A DNA stretch of 64,000 nucleotides, taken from contig MVQO01000228.1 in assembly GCA_002067585.1 (NCBI GenBank), forward strand, positions 102,698-166,697, written 5' to 3'. The translations under genes and the position numbers were made by a program. Numbering within the stretch: position 1 is the stretch's first letter; each line of letters begins with the position of its first letter. The notes beneath the pieces are model-generated. The model was not told the DNA's origin. It did no database searches and worked only from the letters and a program-made list of their open reading frames with translations. The stretch is from Syntrophorhabdus sp. PtaB.Bin027 (GTDB lineage: Bacteria > Desulfobacterota > Syntrophorhabdia > Syntrophorhabdales > Syntrophorhabdaceae). Below are positions 63,696 to 64,000 of this stretch, piece by piece.

Positions 63696-63715
63696 GGGGG
63701 CCTGTACTGGCTCCC
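63696..63715 (+). terminator. hairpin terminator after the basic peptide
   Basis: GGGGGCC pairs with GGCTCCC (one G-T pair) around a six-base loop, followed by TTCTAATT. It is compact and GC-rich, as for an intrinsic terminator. Confidence 0.6.
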
Positions 63716-63743
63716 TTCTAATTAAACTATGGAGGTTTTACAG

Positions 63744-63935
63744 ATGGCAACACTAAAGATAGGAAAATGCAACTCATGTGGAATTTTGGTTGATTTTGAA
63801 AAGCGGTATGAAAAAGGTGGTTGGATTAATCCCTCAACGAATGAACGCCTTGCCCGTTGTCCAAGATGTGATGAGGCAATGACCGAGGGTAAGGACACTG
63901 TAATAGTGGAAACAATGGAAACAGTAGAAGAATAA
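63744..63935 (+). CDS. small zinc-ribbon protein
   Basis: A 63-residue protein with two CxxC pairs, CNSCGILVDF and CPRCDEAM, 29 residues apart, which can bind one zinc ion in a ribbon. The C-terminus is acidic (IVETMETVEE). The ATG at 63744 is eight bases behind GGAGG; the open frame back to 63729 covers the ribosome site and is ignored. It is flanked by two hairpin terminators, so it is a separate transcription unit or read-through segment. Its role is unknown. Confidence 0.65.
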   Translation: MATLKIGKCNSCGILVDFEKRYEKGGWINPSTNERLARCPRCDEAMTEGKDTVIVETMETVEE

Positions 63936-63941
63936 AGGAAA

Positions 63942-63960
63942 GGGAGATTAATCGTCTCCC
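63942..63960 (+). terminator. hairpin terminator after the zinc-ribbon gene
   Basis: GGGAGA at 63942-63947 pairs with TCTCCC at 63955-63960 around TTAATCG and is followed by TTCTTATCT. It resembles the terminator 246 bases upstream. Confidence 0.65.
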
Positions 63961-63986
63961 TTCTTATCTCAATTAAAGGAGTTATC

Positions 63987-64000
63987 ATGGATGAAAAGTT
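63987..64000 (+). CDS. start of a further gene (cut by the window)
   Basis: ATG at 63987 follows AAAGGAG with a six-base spacer and opens MDEK before the window ends. The strong ribosome site just after a terminator suggests another small gene of the element. Nothing more can be said. Confidence 0.4.

Larger units (their letters stand above)
55701..64000 (+). mobile_element. integrated element at tRNA-Arg(ACG), left end to beyond the window
   Basis: The element starts at a tRNA 3' remnant and carries an integrase, excisionase-like and XRE-like regulators, a PrimPol-helicase, a repeat array and a series of tiny phage-like genes all pointing right. No conjugation, capsid or portal genes are seen in the 8.3 kb visible. 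It could be a phage satellite, a small integrative plasmid, or the early region of a prophage. Its right end and the intact tRNA should lie outside the window. Confidence 0.7.

Overview
The window looks like a piece of chromosome from a Gram-negative strict anaerobe, most likely a deltaproteobacterial (Desulfobacterota, Syntrophia/Syntrophorhabdia-like) organism. The outer membrane is shown by TamA/TamB, an Mla-type lipid ABC transporter, a TolC-RND pump and several lipoproteins. Anaerobic life is shown by the flavodiiron protein, rubredoxin, rubrerythrin, an FeoAB fusion, 2[4Fe-4S] ferredoxin and TRAP transport. The taxonomic placement is inference from gene content only.

Layout. 1-6.8 kb: end of a 5'-nucleotidase, a MarC membrane protein, a DUF362 ferredoxin-like protein, an acyl-CoA dehydrogenase, mnmA, a CtpA-type protease and a YbgC-type thioesterase. 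6.9-9.5 kb: oxygen-defence group (flavodiiron protein, a 43-residue rubredoxin, rubrerythrin, an iron-sulfur-flavoprotein-like reductase). 9.6-19.1 kb: FeoAB, a complete TolC/adaptor/RND efflux operon and a membrane metallophosphoesterase. 19.2-32.0 kb: a one-direction catabolic cluster described below. 32.1-35.4 kb: tRNA-Arg(CCU) with a consensus promoter, an IS-like HTH remnant, an unknown secreted protein, an MFS transporter and a ferredoxin. 35.9-40.8 kb: pyk opposite pgm-pgi. 40.8-44.5 kb: mlaE-mlaF-mlaD-lipoprotein. 44.6-54.5 kb: polyproline lipoprotein, L,D-transpeptidase, a lipoprotein, tamA-tamB, gspB-gspA and an HNH protein. 55.3-64 kb: an integrated mobile element that runs off the right edge.

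The most interesting chromosomal locus is 19.2-32.0 kb. It encodes a cupin-XRE regulator, an aldehyde dehydrogenase of the CoA-acylating methylmalonate-semialdehyde type, a three-gene TRAP transporter, a three-subunit molybdenum hydroxylase, an enamidase, a 6-hydroxynicotinate-reductase-like iron-sulfur protein, a UPF0280 protein and a PF06684 protein. Read as a pathway, it would take up a heteroaromatic acid (nicotinate is the best guess), hydroxylate it, reduce the ring with ferredoxin, open it to 2-formylglutarate plus ammonia, and then (my inference) oxidatively decarboxylate that to glutaryl-CoA. The last step would bypass the B12-dependent 2-methyleneglutarate mutase route known from Eubacterium barkeri, none of whose later genes are seen here.

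The right end is an integrated element. A 45-nt 3' remnant of a tRNA-Arg(ACG) gene marks its left attachment site, followed by a tyrosine recombinase, small HTH and excisionase-like regulators, a PrimPol-helicase fusion protein, an array of 10-bp repeats spaced one helical turn apart just after it (a candidate replication origin), a terminase-small-subunit-like HTH protein, and a train of tiny overlapping genes. A decayed copy of the integrase leader lies about 555 bp to the left of the live one, suggesting an earlier insertion at the same place.
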